A stretch of DNA of 24,544 nt from Tritrichomonas foetus (GCA_001839685.1 MLAK01001163.1:5695-30238); one strand, 5' to 3'; positions 8,317-17,548 are shown, counted from the first letter of the stretch. Notes: a model not told the origin generated them from the sequence alone. Numbers and translations are program-made.

Positions 8317-8610
8317 CTAATGGTGTCTGATAAATCGAAAAAAAGGAACTTCATAAGTTACGAAATGTACTTGGTAAAAGTTTTGTCTAACAGTATCTTT
8401 AATATTAAGTTTGATTCCTGGACATTGAAGTAAAGCTTTAACAGAGTTTATATCATTGGAGATGATGGCAAGATGAATAGCTGCTTGACCATCACCATTT
8501 CTAATATTTATAATCGAAGGATCATATTTAAGAAGAAGTGTAACAATGTTTGAATGACACCAATATGAAGCATGATGAAGTGCATTCCAATTATAAATGA
8601 TTAAAACACC
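8317..8610 (-). pseudogene. Ankyrin-repeat tail, out of frame with the upstream gene
   Basis: On the minus strand the frame from 8610 to the TAG at 8317 codes 97 residues with two clear ankyrin repeats: NWNALHHASYW ... IVTLLLKYDP and GDGQAAIHLAIIS ... VKALLQCPGIKLNIKD. It has no ATG at a sensible place and overlaps by a few bases the stop of the preceding ankyrin frame, shifted by one base. It therefore looks like the original C-terminal end of that gene, cut off by a frameshift. One more T in the TTTT run at the early stop (8601 region) would join the frames. The repeat spanning the join is also about 11 residues too short, so more than one change may have occurred. A sequencing error cannot be excluded. 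Confidence 0.75.
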
Positions 8611-10004
8611 TTAAATGGATTAATTAACATAATTAAATATATGGGCAGAACATCATCATATGCTTTTAGTCTTATTTTTGAATTTTGAAGCAAACGTTCA
8701 ACAATTTCGGTATATCCTTTCTGTGCTGCAATTAATAAAGGAATTACAGATTCATTATCTTTAGTATTAATATTTATACCTTTTTTATTAAGTAAATAAT
8801 CAACTTTCTCTAAATTATTTTTTCTAACAGCATCATGAAGTGCTGTTCTTCCATTTTGATCCTGATAATTATAATTTATATTATATTTTTGATCCAACAA
8901 TTCTGATATTTCAATACTGCTATACTTTATAGAATTCATAAATAATTCTGAGAGGCTGTTTCCATCCACTAAAGTAAAATACTCAAGCAATACTTTTATA
9001 CATTTAAATGATGATATTTTAACAGCAATATTTAATTCTCTATAGATTTGTTCATTTTTTTCAACATTTGAGGCTATCAAACAAGCTTTCAGCATTTTTG
9101 GCTCGAATGCACATATTGAGAATTCAATAATTTGATGAATATATTTTGCTTGAAATTCTATTAATTCAAAAATTCTTATGAAGGCCTCGTAGTTATGAAA
9201 CTGAATACTTATAAGTAAACATTCAATGTCAACATTGAGATTTTTGTTAGTTATAAGCCATTCAAGTATTTCATTTCGGTGAAATTTAATTGCTGTGAGA
9301 ACGCATCCCGTATAATTATCAGATAAGCTTTCACAAATATGAACTATTTCCGCATTACAACTTGCTACAGCATAACAGTTTATGTATTTTCCATATTTGG
9401 CTTCTTTATTAATATATAAAAAGCGGAATATTTTACTTGCTCCAAAATATGCAGCAAACTCCATAACATAGGAATTTTGATATCTTTCAGTATTTGTGAA
9501 ATGGAAAAAATTTGGCATTTCAAAAAGAGAAAAGTTCAAATGTGGTTGCTGTATTAAATATTCTTGAAAAGAAACTACATCATCCTTCTGAATAATATTT
9601 AATAAAGATGTTTCAATTTCTTCAACGAAATATAATGTGTGGAAAGTTTTTAATGTATACTTGGATTGATTTTCATTAAATTCTCTTGCAAAATTATCTA
9701 TTTGAGCTTGTAAAAAATGATCCAATGAAATATTTTGTTCAAATGATGAATCATTTATTTTTGCAATAAAATTATTAATAATTTTTTCATAAAAATTTGA
9801 ATTGAGCTTATATCTAATTGGTAAAAGGAGTGCTTGAATTACGGATTGGATTTTTGTAGAAGAAGATAACATTCCCATTTCCCGTATATCATAAAAAAAT
9901 TTATCAAAATCTGTTTCCTCTTCTAATTTCAATATATATTTCTGTGGTTTTAGTTTATTTTCAAAAGTATGTTCCAGAGATGAGAGCAATTCATCCTTGT
10001 TCAT
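8601..10004 (-). CDS. Ankyrin-repeat protein, C-terminally truncated by frameshift
   Basis: 467 residues from the ATG at 10004. On the minus strand TTCAATTTTTTTAA starts 25 bases before the ATG and could be an initiator (leader about 23 bases). The N-terminal 200 residues are Ile/Phe/Asn-rich and helical. Together with the following degenerate repeats they resemble the DUF3447-type ankyrin proteins that form very large families in trichomonads. Clear repeats start near residue 383: NGRTALHDAVRKNNLEKVDYLL and a second unit containing PLLIAAQKGYTEIVERLLQN. The last 15 residues (LPIYLIMLINPFKVF) break the repeat pattern and end in TAA. The missing repeats continue just beyond in another frame. 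Role: protein-binding scaffold, target unknown. It may be a young pseudogene. Confidence 0.8.
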   Translation of the reverse strand: MNKDELLSSLEHTFENKLKPQKYILKLEEETDFDKFFYDIREMGMLSSSTKIQSVIQALLLPIRYKLNSNFYEKIINNFIAKINDSSFEQNISLDHFLQAQIDNFAREFNENQSKYTLKTFHTLYFVEEIETSLLNIIQKDDVVSFQEYLIQQPHLNFSLFEMPNFFHFTNTERYQNSYVMEFAAYFGASKIFRFLYINKEAKYGKYINCYAVASCNAEIVHICESLSDNYTGCVLTAIKFHRNEILEWLITNKNLNVDIECLLISIQFHNYEAFIRIFELIEFQAKYIHQIIEFSICAFEPKMLKACLIASNVEKNEQIYRELNIAVKISSFKCIKVLLEYFTLVDGNSLSELFMNSIKYSSIEISELLDQKYNINYNYQDQNGRTALHDAVRKNNLEKVDYLLNKKGININTKDNESVIPLLIAAQKGYTEIVERLLQNSKIRLKAYDDVLPIYLIMLINPFKVF

Positions 10005-11169
10005 ATACGTTTAAAATTAAAAAAATTGAAACACCAACGGCTTTTTCTTTAATCACAAACTATAGATCCAATTTCTAGAACACAAAGATAAATCTAATGT
10101 GATAAGCTTTATCTAGCAGACATTCCTTTTTTGGAATTATGTAATAAAGACTGAACATCGGATTCAGATTTCTGATTTTAAAATGGTCTGAGTGAAAAAA
10201 TGAATTGATAGGATAAAACGTTATTAATATTCATATTTAAGACTATAAATTACTTTTGGTGAAGTGCCAATTCGTTAAATTGATCTATTGGAAAATGCAG
10301 GAATGATTTATACAATACACTTTTAAACACGTACAGCTCTTAAGAATTTGGTATTGGATGCTAGCCTTGTAAAATTATATCATTCTTATTGTGAAAGTTG
10401 AGTATTTTCAGAAGCAAAAGTCGTCATAAGATAAGTTTAGCATGTAAAAATGAAATTACTTGAGAGTCTCAAGTTGGGACAGACAATCGTCATTTACATC
10501 TCCGATTCTTTTTTTATGAAGGATTTTTGAAAGAAAAATGAAAAAAGTGAATTCTTATGAGAAATTCGAAAAATTTATAACCACAACGGCAATTCAAATT
10601 GATGAAGTTATCAAAGTTGATAGAAATATCATATACAAAATTTCTTCGAATTCAATGAATTATTTGGTCAATAATTGAATTTTTTTTTTCTATGGAAAGT
10701 ATTTTGCCATTTCAAAATTCTTTTCTTTCAATCTGAGTTCATAAAAGTGTAATTCCTATTTGCTAAATTATAATAAAATTGATATAGTAATGATATTTCG
10801 CTCGAACGAAGAATTCAATCAAAGAAAGTGCGAAATGGATTTGAATTCTCACATAGAATCTTGCGTTACAAAATTTCTGAAAGGTTTTCCACTTTTATCA
10901 GAAACAATGTCATAAATATTCAATATGTTAAAAACTATTTTGAAATGATAATAGTTTCTTTACAAAGGAAGTGTTTTCTCAAAATTGCCACATAGTTATC
11001 ATTATTTGAATGACTCGCTCACAATGAAATTTACAGATCGTTCACAATTTATATGAATCACCTTCTTATTTTATTGCAAATCATTCTCTTTTGCGTAGAG
11101 AAATTCTGAGGTAAATAAATAGTTCACAATCTCTTTCAAATAATAGTGGAAAAACTTAAAAAAACTAAA
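10005..11169. other. AT-rich spacer, no supported gene
   Basis: About 1.1 kb between two divergent genes (ankyrin on minus, kinase on plus), so it should hold both promoters. The longest ATG frame noticed (10538-10678, plus, 46 codons) is Lys/Ile/Asn-rich and no better than chance in such DNA. In front of the kinase, TTCACAATC (from 11123) and TTTCAAAT (from 11135) are weak initiator candidates. No RNA gene or repeat is seen. Confidence 0.5.
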
Positions 11170-12246
11170 ATGACTTTCTCAGACAGTCAACATATTATCT
11201 GCGGTCGATATAAGATAAATGGTGTCATAGGCCATGGGTCTTTTTCTGTTGTTAAGCTCGTCACCAATATTCAGACTGGCCTAATGTATGCTTGCAAAAT
11301 CATTCCAATTTCCCGTGTCCAGCTCGGCAATCAAACGTCTCGATTCGAAACTGAAATAAGAATTATTCAGCAATTATATCATCCCGGTGTTGTTCAGCTT
11401 TTCGATCTCCTCAAAGATGATATCAATTATTATGTTATTCTCGAGCTTTGCACAAACGGAGAGCTTTTTCAATATATTATTGAAAACCAGCGACTGAGCG
11501 AATTAGAGTCAAGATATTTTTTGAAGCAGATTTTCACAGCTCTAAAGTACGTCCACTCTTTGGGTATCGTCCATCGTGATTTAAAACCAGAAAACATTTT
11601 CCTCGATGGAAATGGACGAATAAAAATCGGCGACTTTGGATTATCCAGATTCGTCAACTCTTCTGGATTAGCTGATACTCCTTGTGGGTCAATTTGTTAT
11701 GCATCACCTGAATGTATTCGAGGAAGTCAATATGATGGACGAAAAAGTGACGTTTGGAGCGTAGGCGTTATTGCATATGCAATGCTGACGGGAGAGCTTC
11801 CTTGGACACAAAGAAATCAAACTGCACTTTTTGAACAAATAAGAAAGGCTGATTTTACAATTCCACCTTACGTGGATGAAGGCCCAAAAAATTTGATTAT
11901 TAAATGTCTTGAACCTGACCCCGAAAGAAGAATTTCAGTAGAAGAAGCACTACACCACCCATGGATAATGTCCGCTCCTGAACATAAGTTCGCAGTAAAT
12001 CGAAAATTGATCAGTTTGAAATCAGTTGATCGTTTCTTCGGTAGAGATTCTGAAGCAGATGTTGAAGTTGATGGATCAAAGCTTGCTAAAAGTAGTACTG
12101 CACTATTCAAAAGTATTGAAAGTACTGTTCACATCATTGCACCAAAAATTTATTCTAATACAGCAAGAGCAGTCACATTGAAGCCTAAAAAAGTGATTTA
12201 CAGAGCTGTTGAACGAAAAATTGAACCAGAAATTCCAGTTTTTTAA
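11170..12246 (+). CDS. CAMK/SNF1-like serine/threonine protein kinase
   Basis: 358 residues from the ATG at 11170; the frame is open eight codons further up but only from a GTG. The kinase domain spans about residues 14-266. It has a glycine loop GHGSFSVV (21-28, third Gly replaced by Ser), ATP lysine in YACKI (K43), helix-C Glu in ETEIRII (E62), HRDLKPEN (135-142), DFG (155-157), activation segment LADTPCGSICYASPE with T170 as likely phosphosite and SPE in place of APE, SDVWSVGVIAYAMLTGELPW, and HPWI at the end. All catalytic residues are present, so it should be active. Spacing and the CGS-x-x-YASPE stretch place it in the CAMK/CAMKL group. The 92-residue tail is basic with no UBA or calmodulin site that I recognise. 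Confidence 0.93.
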   Translation: MTFSDSQHIICGRYKINGVIGHGSFSVVKLVTNIQTGLMYACKIIPISRVQLGNQTSRFETEIRIIQQLYHPGVVQLFDLLKDDINYYVILELCTNGELFQYIIENQRLSELESRYFLKQIFTALKYVHSLGIVHRDLKPENIFLDGNGRIKIGDFGLSRFVNSSGLADTPCGSICYASPECIRGSQYDGRKSDVWSVGVIAYAMLTGELPWTQRNQTALFEQIRKADFTIPPYVDEGPKNLIIKCLEPDPERRISVEEALHHPWIMSAPEHKFAVNRKLISLKSVDRFFGRDSEADVEVDGSKLAKSSTALFKSIESTVHIIAPKIYSNTARAVTLKPKKVIYRAVERKIEPEIPVF

Positions 12247-12252
12247 GTTGCT

Positions 12253-12362
12253 TGTTATTCTAACGTCTGTCTCATGTTATTCTAATGTTTATCTCATGTT
12301 ATTCTGATGTTTATCTAATGCTTGTTTAATGTTTATCTAATGCTTGTTTAATGTTTGTTTAA
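12253..12362. repeat. 22-bp tandem repeat, five imperfect copies
   Basis: Copies start at 12253, 12275, 12297, 12319 and 12341. The first three begin TGTTATTCT and the last two TGCTTGTTT. Neighbouring copies differ at one to a few positions, showing stepwise decay. The array begins six bases after the kinase stop codon, so it probably lies in or just past the 3' untranslated region. Confidence 0.85.
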
Positions 12363-12695
12363 GGTTATTTGTCGATAGAAATAAAAAATAAATTTTTCAT
12401 ATTTTCTTATTGTTTTGGTTGATTTTGATTTTATTAAATCCAAAATTTTTCACTCACTAACTTACATCAAAAGTATGTTTAATTAGCTGAAAAGTGAAGA
12501 ACTGAAAAAAAAGTGAAATTCAGAATCACTTCAAAATCAAAAAAAAAATTCATTTTGAGTAGTTTTTCGTCTTTAAGATTCAGAATTGGAATGAATATCA
12601 AAGAGAGGAAGAAAAGAAAATGAAATAAATATGAAATACATGATTTTGTTGGAAATTTAAATTTAATCTAATCAATACAAACACACTAAAAATTA
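12363..12695. other. AT-rich spacer between convergent genes
   Basis: It separates the 3' ends of the kinase and the small minus-strand gene. It contains A-rich runs near 12505 and 12540 and nothing that looks coding. Confidence 0.4.
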
Positions 12696-13079
12696 TTAGA
12701 AAGATAGAATCTGGTCATGAACCGGGGTTGATCCACGGTGAGTCGTCCGTCGGTTATTATTATGTGGCGTAATAACAGGCGTTCTCTGTGGCGTTATAAC
12801 CTTTCTTGGTGCATCCCTGATGCCTTGCGATGTTCTGCTCGAGCGCGATTGTGCTTGGGCGATATCCGATCTAAGTTCTGAAAAAACGTCCATTGCGAAT
12901 TGTTCGGTTACTTTAGCGATAAGCGCACTGTAATCCTGCGTATGTTGCGTTTGATCAGAAATTGAACCAAAATTGGAGAAAATTTGAGACTGATTTTCAT
13001 TCATTGAAGGCGTGGCAAAAACAGCTCTCCATTGATTACTTTCTCGATAAGCAGCAGGATCATTAAAGAGATTTGCCAT
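12696..13079 (-). CDS. Small unrecognised protein (127 aa)
   Basis: 127 residues from the ATG at 13079 (MANLFNDP...); the frame runs further up only to a GTG at 13142, which I do not accept. The N-terminal 45 residues are polar, residues about 48-75 (YSALIAKVTEQFAMDVFSEL) form one amphipathic helix, and the rest is Arg/Thr/Pro/Asn-rich with two similar motifs (KVITPQRTP and PVITPHNNN), possibly phosphorylated or nucleic-acid-binding. No domain recognised. It is divergent from the RSP3 gene with a 451-bp shared upstream region, but a link to flagella would be speculation. Codon use is less AT-biased than in the spacers, which supports coding. Confidence 0.7.
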   Translation of the reverse strand: MANLFNDPAAYRESNQWRAVFATPSMNENQSQIFSNFGSISDQTQHTQDYSALIAKVTEQFAMDVFSELRSDIAQAQSRSSRTSQGIRDAPRKVITPQRTPVITPHNNNRRTTHRGSTPVHDQILSF

Positions 13080-13530
13080 ATTTGGTGATTTCCTGATGAA
13101 ATAAAATCTCGCAAATAAATTTGAGAAATAAATTGAGAACACAAATACATGGAGAAAAAGTATTTCACCTTATGGGCTTAGCGTTTAGGTCATTTTTATA
13201 ATAACGGGTGTATTGATTTCACTTCGTTTTCATCGTCATTGTCAAATTGATTTATTCATCTACTTTTATAAATATCTTCATACTTGATTGGAAAAATACT
13301 ATATTTTCCTATTAAATATGTTAAATCATATATATTTATTATCAATTAATAGTATATATATCGATAAGAAAATTAGTTCATAAGATAGTGAAAGAGTTCA
13401 TTTTGAAGAGAAATACGATCGTCTAGGTCATTATTTAACCATCCCTTAAAGCGGTTATTTGACAGCATGGTCAAATATGAGTGAATGAAAAAACGTCTCT
13501 TTCCGTTTTTGCGGTTTGTCCGTTAAAATA
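13080..13530. promoter_or_regulatory. Divergent promoter region between the 127-aa gene and RSP3
   Basis: Both genes read away from this 451-bp region, so both promoters must be here. The ten bases TTAGGTCATT (13186 region) and the close CTAGGTCATT (13425 region) recur, each followed within about 15 bases by AAC (ATAACGGG and TTTAACCA), which could be Myb-type sites. For the minus-strand gene, AAATCACCAAAT directly before the ATG is a possible initiator. Evidence is positional plus short motifs only. Confidence 0.4.
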
Positions 13531-14631
13531 ATGCTTGAAGGTGCTTTTAGCTTCCAAGCGGGCGCGCGCCCCATTGAACAACAACGGCCAAAGTACCGAA
13601 ATGACAGGGCACCTGATGGTCCATGCATGATTACCGTTGATCCAAGAGTTTGCCGTGGATCAACATATACAAAGCGTAAAATGCCTACAGAACCTACACA
13701 AACAACCAGACCAAGACGTAAATTACCATCGCCACGCACGAGGGACTTCCAATCGACAGGATATGACATTCCTCAACCCAGGGAAAACAGAATTGATTTA
13801 GAAATTCAAACCGAACCATACCTTCAAGAAGTCGAAGAGAAACCAGTTGAAGTTGATATGACGACTCAAACAGACGCATTTTTGGATCGTCCTCCAACCC
13901 CGCCATACATTCCACCCAAAAATGGAATCGACATAGAAATTCAAGTTGAAGAAGCCGATTTATTCGATTTCGATTTCGAAGTACAGCCAATTGTCGCCAC
14001 GATTGTCGGAAAAACATTAGAGCAGGCATTTTTGGAAGTCAATGAAGAAGAAGAATTAGCCAATATTCGTCGCCACAAAGAGGCAATCGAGCACCAGAGG
14101 AACGTCGAGCTCGCCGACGTCCAAAGGCTCGAAGAGGCCGAAAGGAGGAAATTCGAGGAGAAGCAGCGCAGAATCGAAGAAAGGCTCCGCGTCGAAGCCG
14201 AACAAGCAGAATTGCGCGCCAAAGTTGCAGCAAGAGGTTTTGGCGAATTTTTCGTGTCAGATTTGATGGGAGATGCAATTTCACTCCTCGAGCGTCGCGG
14301 ATACTTCTACGACGAGGTCGAACGCGAAATTGATACAGTATTCATGCCTTGGCTCGACAAGGCCATGGAGGAGGCTTCAGACACACACAACTTAATTGAA
14401 CACATTGAAGCCAAAGTTCAGGCAACTGCCCTCGAAATTGAGGAAGAGCAGAGAAATCAATTCGAAATTGATACAGGCGTACAATGCGATAGATCTCAGG
14501 TCAGACAACAACAATTGCTCAGACAGATGCTCGTGGAGGACCTTGCAGCTCAGAAAATACGCAAGGCTCTCGAGGGTGTCAAGAAGAAGGATAAGCCAGC
14601 TCATAATGAAGAAGAAGAAAGCGAAGATTAA
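13531..14631 (+). CDS. RSP3: Radial spoke protein 3
   Basis: 366 residues from the ATG at 13531; the earlier TTG at 13516 is rejected. Family hallmarks appear in order: a PRVCRGSTY motif (38-46), two QT-x-P/QTDAF motifs (93-96 and 113-117, EIQTEPYL and TTQTDAFLDRPPTP), the conserved core IVGKTLEQAFLEVNEEEELA (158-177), a long charged coiled coil with NVELADVQRLEEAERR (191-206), then ARGF ... LERRGYFYDEVEREID and FMPWL (271-275). RSP3 is the dimeric scaffold that anchors the radial spoke to the axonemal doublet; the core helix is the region that in other species docks RIIa/Dpy-30 domains. It is complete, with an acidic C terminus (EEEESED). Its GC-richer codons, including GCGCGC, stand out from the neighbours and suit a highly expressed, conserved gene. 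Confidence 0.96.
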   Translation: MLEGAFSFQAGARPIEQQRPKYRNDRAPDGPCMITVDPRVCRGSTYTKRKMPTEPTQTTRPRRKLPSPRTRDFQSTGYDIPQPRENRIDLEIQTEPYLQEVEEKPVEVDMTTQTDAFLDRPPTPPYIPPKNGIDIEIQVEEADLFDFDFEVQPIVATIVGKTLEQAFLEVNEEEELANIRRHKEAIEHQRNVELADVQRLEEAERRKFEEKQRRIEERLRVEAEQAELRAKVAARGFGEFFVSDLMGDAISLLERRGYFYDEVEREIDTVFMPWLDKAMEEASDTHNLIEHIEAKVQATALEIEEEQRNQFEIDTGVQCDRSQVRQQQLLRQMLVEDLAAQKIRKALEGVKKKDKPAHNEEEESED

Positions 14632-15177
14632 GTATTATCTGATATTTTTTGCCAATTTTATAAACTTGATTGAAATTTCTATAATTTTATACCAATTTCT
14701 TATTTGTTTGTCTTATTTATGTAAACTAAAGGCATTCAAACGTAATAAAACTTTGATTTCTAATCTTTTTCTGTTTATTCTTCTTATTCTTCTTAATATA
14801 TTTGATATTGTTGAACATTTTTAAATTCAACATAATTCTCATTTTGCTATTATGCCAATGGTGCCACCGTTCTTTACCGATCAATGTGAATATTAGTCAA
14901 TCGTGAAAATCCAAGTTATGCGTATAAATTAATGTGGAAAAACTTGAAACAAGTATAGGAAAAAGTTATTAAGATGATAAAGAGGCACGCATAATTTCAA
15001 TAACAATATGATAATTACATAAAAGTTCTTAAAAATATCTGTTACCGAGCTTAGAAAATGTGGAATCCTATTTTGATATCGAAAGAAATAGAAAATAGGA
15101 ACAGAACTAAGCTGAAACCATCAATAGAAAAAAGATGCATAGTAAAGTAGTTATTACTATTCTCTTTAGTTAATTAA
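14632..15177. other. AT-rich spacer
   Basis: Between the 3' ends of RSP3 and the acidic-protein gene. Near 14839-14896 a good initiator-like TCATTTTG is followed after 11 bases by an ATG with only 14 codons (MPMVPPFFTDQCEY) in a slightly GC-richer patch; this is too short to call. Nothing else seen. Confidence 0.4.
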
Positions 15178-15606
15178 TTATTCTTCTTTCTCCTCTTCTT
15201 CCTCTTCTTCCTCTTCCTCTTCTTCTTCAATTGAATAATCAGAATAATAATCATTAAACTCCTGATAGTCGCATTGGTATTGAGGTGGAATTGGTTGTTC
15301 TGATTCTGGTAGAGGTGGAGCATTTATTGGATAATTAAATCTTCTTTTCATTAAATCCATGAACATTTTTTCCGTCTCAATGATAGACTGATCAAGCTCA
15401 CTTCTTTCATCGAATTCTGGAAATTCATCATCATCACTATAGTCCTCTTCTTCATAGTAGTCATCTTCATCAATATCATAATCATAATCATCTCCAGCAG
15501 CGAAGAGTGAGTATACATAATAATCATATGGAGAATAATAGTTCGTTTTCTTTCCTATGCTTCTAGAATATGACATATTTTGTTCTTGTTGTTGATTGCA
15601 ATTCAT
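15178..15606 (-). CDS. Small acidic Tyr/Asp/Glu-rich protein
   Basis: 142 residues from the ATG at 15606. After a Gln/Asn/Ser-rich start come a Tyr-rich stretch (NYYSPYDYYVYSLF), an Asp/Tyr/Glu-rich segment (about residues 38-60), one amphipathic helix (IIETEKMFMDLMKRRF), a Pro-rich turn, a second Tyr/Asp-rich part and a terminal run of more than ten Glu. Very acidic, mostly disordered; no domain recognised. On the minus strand TCATTTTA (15617 down) lies 9 bases before the ATG and fits an initiator. The Glu tail comes from a GAA/GAG microsatellite, so its length may vary. Could be a histone- or cation-binding or trafficking protein, but nothing in the sequence decides. Confidence 0.65.
   Translation of the reverse strand: MNCNQQQEQNMSYSRSIGKKTNYYSPYDYYVYSLFAAGDDYDYDIDEDDYYEEEDYSDDDEFPEFDERSELDQSIIETEKMFMDLMKRRFNYPINAPPLPESEQPIPPQYQCDYQEFNDYYSDYSIEEEEEEEEEEEEEKEE
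15181..15229. repeat. GAA/GAG trinucleotide microsatellite coding poly-Glu
   Basis: On the plus strand this is a TTC/CTC/TCC run. It encodes the terminal Glu tract of the acidic protein on the minus strand and is a likely length polymorphism. Confidence 0.8.
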
Positions 15607-15610
15607 ATAT

Positions 15611-15617
15611 AAAATGA
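15611..15617 (-). promoter_or_regulatory. Initiator-like TCATTTT before the acidic-protein gene
   Basis: Reads TCATTTTATATATG on the minus strand. With the A at 15615 as transcription start it gives a nine-base leader, within the short range known for trichomonad messages. A second candidate, TCACTTCATT, starts at 15659. Confidence 0.35.
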
Positions 15618-16588
15618 TATAACAGAGAAATCTACGGTAATGGTAAAAAAATGAAGTGAGATCTGACTGATATCACATCATAGGGTCAAATTTTTTACCA
15701 ACATTTTGTCAAACTCAATCAAAAATTTGATAAGTTGGTAATTGAGAGACAGCGTATCGCCAATCTAATCGCTTTTATTTCGGCCATTTATCACACCAAT
15801 AAAGAATCTTTAATATATAACTATTGTTTCAAACTAGATCATTAAAAATATTTAGATAGAATTGTGAACAATATCATTTCTTGATATCTTTCATATTTAG
15901 GATAGAAAATTCATTGATATAATTGTGATCAAAATCTATCATATGAGATTGTTATAACATATTCATTAGATTTTTATCTCTGCAAACAGTTTAACAAGTT
16001 TGAAAGGAGCAAAAGGAAAATTGAATGAATTGAGCTATTTAAACTATCTTATTTTCATGCTTCAGTTAATATAAACACAAATAATTAAGTCAAGCTGTTG
16101 AATAAGAAGATGCCTTGAAAAGTCAAGATAATATTTTATCTGTCGAAAGAAATTAGAACTGCTTTCAATAAGTAGTCTTTAGAGATTGTGAAAAAAGGAA
16201 AAGAGTGATATAATCGAACATTTCGATGCTGAAGAATACATTCAGTTAATGAATAAAGTGATCTAAAAAAAAAAAATCTTTCAACTTCAAAGTGAGTTTT
16301 CTGGCTGGCCATTATTTTCAATTTTGATGATTCATATGTAACTTTGATTCAAGGACATTTTATATGATTTGATATAAAATTCATTCATGAGTTGAGATCT
16401 ATATTACCTAATTCTCTTCTATCAAATCAAAAAAGAATTCATTTGACACAGCAATTGCTAATAATCTATAGATTGATTAGTCGAAATTTAGATTATATCA
16501 AGTATTTAAATGAAAAAGGAAAATATATATTTGATGCTAAATACTATCAGTACATATATAAAAATAACATTCTCGAACAATGAACAGT
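15618..16588. other. AT-rich spacer, no supported gene
   Basis: About 1 kb. The plus-strand open stretch 16392-16583 starts from a TTG and is Tyr/Lys/Ile/Asn-rich, as expected of random AT-rich sequence. No repeats or RNA genes are evident. Confidence 0.45.
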
Positions 16589-17263
16589 TTATGATGGATA
16601 TTCTCGGTTTTCTGAACGAAATTTATTTTGAACAAACAACATTAATGCCTGAACAGCATCAGGTGGCATTTTAAGCAACTGAAAATGGTTTTCTTTTTTG
16701 GTGTAATCAACTTTAACATGAAATGTGGCTAAAAGTTGCATCATTTCTAATATATCTGAATGATTTGTGATGCTTGTGACAGCCTTGCACAATTTTTTCA
16801 TGTCATCACGTGTGGTTGGTCCTGAAAAATCTTTCTCATGTAGTTCCTTAAGGACCGATGGTGGATTTTTCATTAAGTTATTGATTTTATCATAAATATT
16901 TTTAATTTCTTTGCTCCATTCTTCTTGCGAGTGAACCAATAATTTACACAACTTATGAAATTTATTTTTCATACTTTCTGCCATCACCGCTTCAATACTT
17001 TCCGGCTCATAAAAAAGAATCGCATTATCGAAAACTAAATCCATTGCCTCTTCCCATTCTTGACATGTATTATAATAACCGGAAGTAATTCTCTGTTTGA
17101 TAGTATTTAAATCCTGTGGATTTTTAACAATATCGTAATAATCAGGCAATTCGTCTTCAATTGGATCAACTGGATCGAGAAATATTTTGCAGCATGGTGA
17201 GTTACGCATGATTTCGGTGATTGACTGGCATTGTTGAAGCAAACCAGATGAAAACTTCGTCAT
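16589..17263 (-). CDS. Single-bromodomain BET-like protein with NET-like C terminus
   Basis: 224 residues from the ATG at 17263; a TTG six codons further up is not used. The bromodomain (about residues 8-110) has the ZA loop FLDPVDPIEDELPDYYDIVK and NPQDLNTIKQRI, then the B helix ending DNAILFYEPES. The conserved ZA Tyr (Y42) is present. The residue aligning with the acetyl-lysine-binding Asn of BET domains (Asn in xCxxYNxP) is Tyr85, so ligand recognition may be weak or altered. Residues about 150-216 (DDMKKLCKAVTSI ... DILEMMQLLATF ... LKMPPDAVQALMLFVQNKF) resemble the NET/ET domain that binds partner peptides. One bromodomain plus NET is the plant GTE and small protist BET layout. Likely nuclear chromatin adaptor. 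Confidence 0.87.
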   Translation of the reverse strand: MTKFSSGLLQQCQSITEIMRNSPCCKIFLDPVDPIEDELPDYYDIVKNPQDLNTIKQRITSGYYNTCQEWEEAMDLVFDNAILFYEPESIEAVMAESMKNKFHKLCKLLVHSQEEWSKEIKNIYDKINNLMKNPPSVLKELHEKDFSGPTTRDDMKKLCKAVTSITNHSDILEMMQLLATFHVKVDYTKKENHFQLLKMPPDAVQALMLFVQNKFRSENREYPS

Positions 17264-17548
17264 CTGGATTTTCGCGGGCAAATTTTGATCGTTGTAAAAT
17301 TTCTGAGTTTTTCCAGAAAATAATTCAACGACGTTGAGTCAACAGAAATTCAAAGATTCACAAAATTATAATTCTCTTTTGAAAATTGTCAAACTAAATT
17401 AAGGATGATATACTGGAATTATTCTCATACAAATATCACAAATTGCCTAGAGATTAGTTTTTCTGTAGGAATAGCTCGTCATTTTTCTGTTATTCATTGT
17501 TTTGCGACTATTATTATTCATATTAAAAATTCATTTTTCACTTCACAA
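17264..17548. promoter_or_regulatory. Upstream region of the bromodomain gene
   Basis: It holds the minus-strand promoter. GATCAAAATTTG about 25 bases before the ATG is a weak initiator candidate. Nothing else is visible in this AT-rich stretch. Confidence 0.3.

Noticed and set aside
10538..10678. 46-codon ATG frame in the spacer before the kinase
   Set aside because: Lys/Ile/Asn-rich composition and no initiator at a sensible distance; such frames arise by chance in this DNA.
12253..12362. Tandem array considered as a CRISPR-like array
   Set aside because: Copies are contiguous without unique spacers, and the genome is eukaryotic.
14396..14824. 142-codon plus frame overlapping the RSP3 end
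   Set aside because: It is out of frame with the certain RSP3 gene and then runs into hydrophobic AT-rich sequence; a shadow.
16392..16583. 63-codon plus frame
   Set aside because: Starts from TTG, is Tyr/Ile/Lys/Asn-rich, and has no initiator or family match.
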